DNA from: Bacillota bacterium
GTDB lineage: Bacteria > Bacillota > Clostridia > Christensenellales > Borkfalkiaceae
NCBI GenBank assembly: GCA_021768985.1
Contig: JAETTR010000014.1
Location: 1 to 14,463 of the forward strand
DNA: 14,463 bases
Direction: 5' to 3'
A model generated the notes under the pieces. It saw only the letters and a program-made list of their open reading frames with translations, was not told the DNA's origin and did not search any database. The translations under genes and the position numbers were made by a program. Every line of letters starts with the position of its first letter. Position 1 is the first letter of the stretch. Shown piece after piece: positions 13,104 to 14,463 of this stretch.

Positions 13104-13739
13104 ATGAATACCAAAGAAGAAATTTTGAAGGAGCTCGAAAAGCTCTATCCCGACGCCCGTCCCGCGCTCCTGTACCGCACGCCGTACGAGTTGCTCGTCG
13201 CGGTCGTGCTCTCGGCGCAGTGCACCGACGAACGGGTGAACCGCGTGACGGCGGCGCTCTTTCGGGAACACGACACGCCCGAAAAAATGCTGTCGCTGTC
13301 GCAGGAAGAGCTGGAAAAGTATATCTATTCCTGCGGGTTTTACCACAACAAGGCAAAGCATATACTCTCGGCGTCCCGCGATATTTTAGAGCGGTTCGGC
13401 GGGAAAGTGCCCGCAACCCTTGCCGAGTTGCAGACACTCGCGGGCGTGGGCAGAAAGACGGCGAACGTCGTCTATTCCGTTGCGTTCGGGGGCGACGCGA
13501 TTGCCGTGGATACGCATGTGTTCCGCGTTTCCAACCGTCTGGGGCTCGCTTCGGGAAAGACGCCCGAGGCGGTCGAAGAGGGGCTGATGAAGGAGATTCC
13601 GCAAAAGGACTGGTCCAAGGCGCACCACTGGCTGATCTGGCACGGGCGGAGGGTCTGCCATTCCCAGAAGCCCGATTGCGTGAACTGCACGCTGAACGGA
13701 CTTTGTCCTTTTTACGAAAAAACGAAATCGGAGCGGTAA
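13104..13739 (+). CDS. nth: Endonuclease III, DNA glycosylase/AP lyase
   Basis: A 211-residue base-excision repair enzyme that removes oxidised pyrimidines and cleaves the abasic site. The helix-hairpin-helix L-A-G-V-G-R-K-T-A-N-V carries the catalytic Lys, and A-V-D-T-H-V-F-R-V carries the catalytic Asp. The C-terminal [4Fe-4S] cluster ligands are present with family spacing: C-x6-C-x2-C-x5-C within CHSQKPDCVNCTLNGLC. Length equals the E. coli enzyme (211). The gene lacks a ribosome binding site, and its promoter ends 6 bases before the ATG, so translation is probably leaderless. It starts 48 bases after the DUF3343 stop but has its own promoter. A terminator-like hairpin follows 16 bases after the stop. 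Identity is secure. Confidence 0.97.
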   Translation: MNTKEEILKELEKLYPDARPALLYRTPYELLVAVVLSAQCTDERVNRVTAALFREHDTPEKMLSLSQEELEKYIYSCGFYHNKAKHILSASRDILERFGGKVPATLAELQTLAGVGRKTANVVYSVAFGGDAIAVDTHVFRVSNRLGLASGKTPEAVEEGLMKEIPQKDWSKAHHWLIWHGRRVCHSQKPDCVNCTLNGLCPFYEKTKSER

Positions 13740-13755
13740 CGCCGTATAAAATTCG

Positions 13756-13788
13756 CCTCTTCGGGAGATACTTCCCGAGGAGGTTTTT
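13756..13788 (+). terminator. Terminator-like hairpin containing the next gene's ribosome binding site
   Basis: CCTCTTCGGGA (13756-13766) pairs with TCCCGAGGAGG (13773-13783) over 11 positions (one G-U) around the loop GATACT, followed by TTTTT (13784-13788). The right arm holds GGAGG (13779-13783), the ribosome binding site for the ATG at 13791. It should end nth transcripts, and when read through it would hide the binding site. Confidence 0.75.
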
Positions 13789-13790
13789 AT

Positions 13791-13988
13791 ATGAACAATC
13801 TGACGGCAAAAGATCTGGACGTTCTCTCCCACGTGCTGGCGGGGGAAGAAATGGCGTGCAAAAAGGCGAGAATTTACGCCAACACGCTCACGGACGCGGC
13901 GCTCGCGCAAGAAATGGAGCGGATCGCCTGCGCGCATGCGGAACGGTTTTCCGCGCTCTATACCATGCTGGGAGGTGCAAAGAAATGA
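13791..13988 (+). CDS. Small helical protein paired with a CotF-like protein
   Basis: A 65-residue two-helix protein: MNNLTAKDLDVLSHVLAGEE, then C-K-K-A-R-I-Y-A and a second helix M-E-R-I-A-C-A-H-A-E-R-F. The opening L-T-x-K-D-L and the E-x-x-x-x-x-x-Y and A-H-A-E-R-F spacing recall short ferritin-like or CotF-related proteins that often sit next to coat genes in Clostridia. It may be a spore-coat or ferritin-like helper; this is by analogy only. The start ATG 13791 has GGAGG (13779-13783) inside a hairpin. Its stop overlaps the next start (AAATGA), so the two are translationally coupled. Confidence 0.7.
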   Translation: MNNLTAKDLDVLSHVLAGEEMACKKARIYANTLTDAALAQEMERIACAHAERFSALYTMLGGAKK

Positions 13989-14278
13989 AACAATCGAAGA
14001 AAGATATCTCGCTTTCCGAAAAGGACGCGTTGCAGGACATGCTCGATATCGAAAAGCTGTTGATGAATTATTACAACGCGGCGCTTACCGAAGGGAGCTG
14101 CAAGCCCTTCCGCAAAGAAATTTTAAAGCGTTTTACCGAGCACGCCGAAACGCAGTTTACGGTATTCGAGCAGATGCTCGCCCGCGGATATTACGAGGTT
14201 CAGCCCGCCGAACGGCAGCTTGTGGAAAAGAACAAGGAAACTTTCTCCAAGGCGTACAAGCAAATCGGTTCCTGTTAG
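13985..14278 (+). CDS. Spore-coat protein, CotF-like
   Basis: A 97-residue helical protein. The order S-E-K-D-A-L-Q-D-M-L-D-I-E-K, then Y-Y-N-A-A-L-T-E-G-S-C-K, then F-T-V-F-E-Q-M-L-A-R-G-Y-Y-E-V-Q-P-A matches the CotF pattern (PF07875), where D-M-L-x-x-E-K, Y-N-x-A-x-x-E-A-x-x-x and M-x-x-R-G-W/Y-Y are conserved. Coat F proteins sit in the spore coat or cortex interface. It uses ATG 13985 with GGAGGT (13971-13976). Length is normal for the short CotF family. It follows the 65-residue protein in one operon. CotF-like proteins also occur in genomes without known sporulation, so this alone does not prove that the organism sporulates. Confidence 0.82.
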   Translation: MKQSKKDISLSEKDALQDMLDIEKLLMNYYNAALTEGSCKPFRKEILKRFTEHAETQFTVFEQMLARGYYEVQPAERQLVEKNKETFSKAYKQIGSC

Positions 14279-14323
14279 GATAATTTCCGCGCGTTTGCGC
14301 ATATTGTGTTTCGGGAGGGAATG

Positions 14324-14458
14324 ATGCCCGAAAACAAGAAGAAAAAGAGCAAAAAAAAGGCGGATACGCAGTACGCGCACAATCCGAATTACTGCATGAT
14401 TCTGCCGGATGCAACCAAGCCCGACGAGGAAGAAATTGTTTCCGCGGGCGAATCTTAA
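14324..14458 (+). CDS. Small Lys-rich hypothetical protein, 44 residues
   Basis: A 44-residue protein, MPENKKKKSKKKADTQYAHN followed by P-N-Y-C-M-I-L-P-D-A-T-K-P-D-E-E-E-I-V, with a strongly basic start and acidic end. GGGAGG (14313-14318) precedes it. ATG 14324 has better spacing than ATG 14321. No membrane segment or known motif apart from the lone Cys in N-Y-C-M. It lies 45 bases after the CotF-like stop and ends 5 bases before the window edge. I cannot name a family; the ribosome binding site and clean stop make a real small gene likely. Confidence 0.65.
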   Translation: MPENKKKKSKKKADTQYAHNPNYCMILPDATKPDEEEIVSAGES

Positions 14459-14463
14459 ACGAA

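Noticed and set aside
13220..13984. Long plus-strand frame inside nth leading into the CotF-like gene
   Set aside because: It overlaps the clear endonuclease III frame; only the part from ATG 13985 has a ribosome binding site and family match.

Overview
The window reads as a chromosomal segment of an anaerobic, GC-rich Clostridia-type Firmicute, plausibly a gut lineage. The signs are strong GGAGG-type ribosome binding sites, sigma-A promoters of the form TTGNNN-17-TATAAT, a SigB/SigF/SigG-family sigma factor with partner-switch regulators, a CotF-like spore-coat protein, a UgpC/MsmX-type ABC ATPase, and a Clostridia-type cysteine desulfurase beside a DUF3343 protein. I see no phage, plasmid, transposon, CRISPR, tRNA or rRNA signature. 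The assignment to Clostridia is inference from gene content, not from a marker gene.

Layout. (1) 5-1714: ABC-transporter ATPase with an unusual Ala/Pro/Lys tail of about 175 residues, closed by a strong terminator. (2) 1770-4513: a sigma-A promoter drives a His-rich membrane metal exporter (ArsP_2 type), then a divergent protein distantly like glycerol-1-phosphate dehydrogenase, then a HAD-IIA phosphatase that is a pseudogene (in-frame stop, frameshift, missing C-terminal half). (3) 4586-6346: a tightly overlapping four-gene partner-switch operon of STAS anti-anti-sigma factor, degenerate HATPase, sigma factor and a second HATPase, closed by a terminator. (4) 6436-8358, minus strand: a large 8-TM protein with Pro/Ala linker, charged helix and small C-terminal domain, with its own terminator and promoter. 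(5) 8662-11063: a PucR/CdaR-type regulator followed by a membrane-anchored S41 peptidase. (6) 11066-13055: compact alternating-strand block of two small unknown proteins, a cysteine desulfurase and a divergent DUF3343 Se/S-carrier-like protein. (7) 13104-14458: endonuclease III, apparently leaderless, then two small helical proteins (the second CotF-like) behind a terminator-like hairpin that contains the first one's ribosome binding site, then a 44-residue Lys-rich protein.

How they work together. The clearest functional unit is the sigma operon. The gene order STAS, kinase-like, sigma matches RsbV-RsbW-SigB and SpoIIAA-SpoIIAB-SigF, but here the kinase-like protein in the canonical slot has lost most ATP-site residues, and a second kinase-like protein with a good N-box and G2 glycines follows the sigma gene. 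This suggests a split or rewired anti-sigma switch. The desulfurase/DUF3343 pair suggests sulfur or selenium transfer. The decaying dehydrogenase/phosphatase pair suggests loss of a glycerol-phosphate side pathway. The remaining genes look like ordinary neighbours without a shared function.
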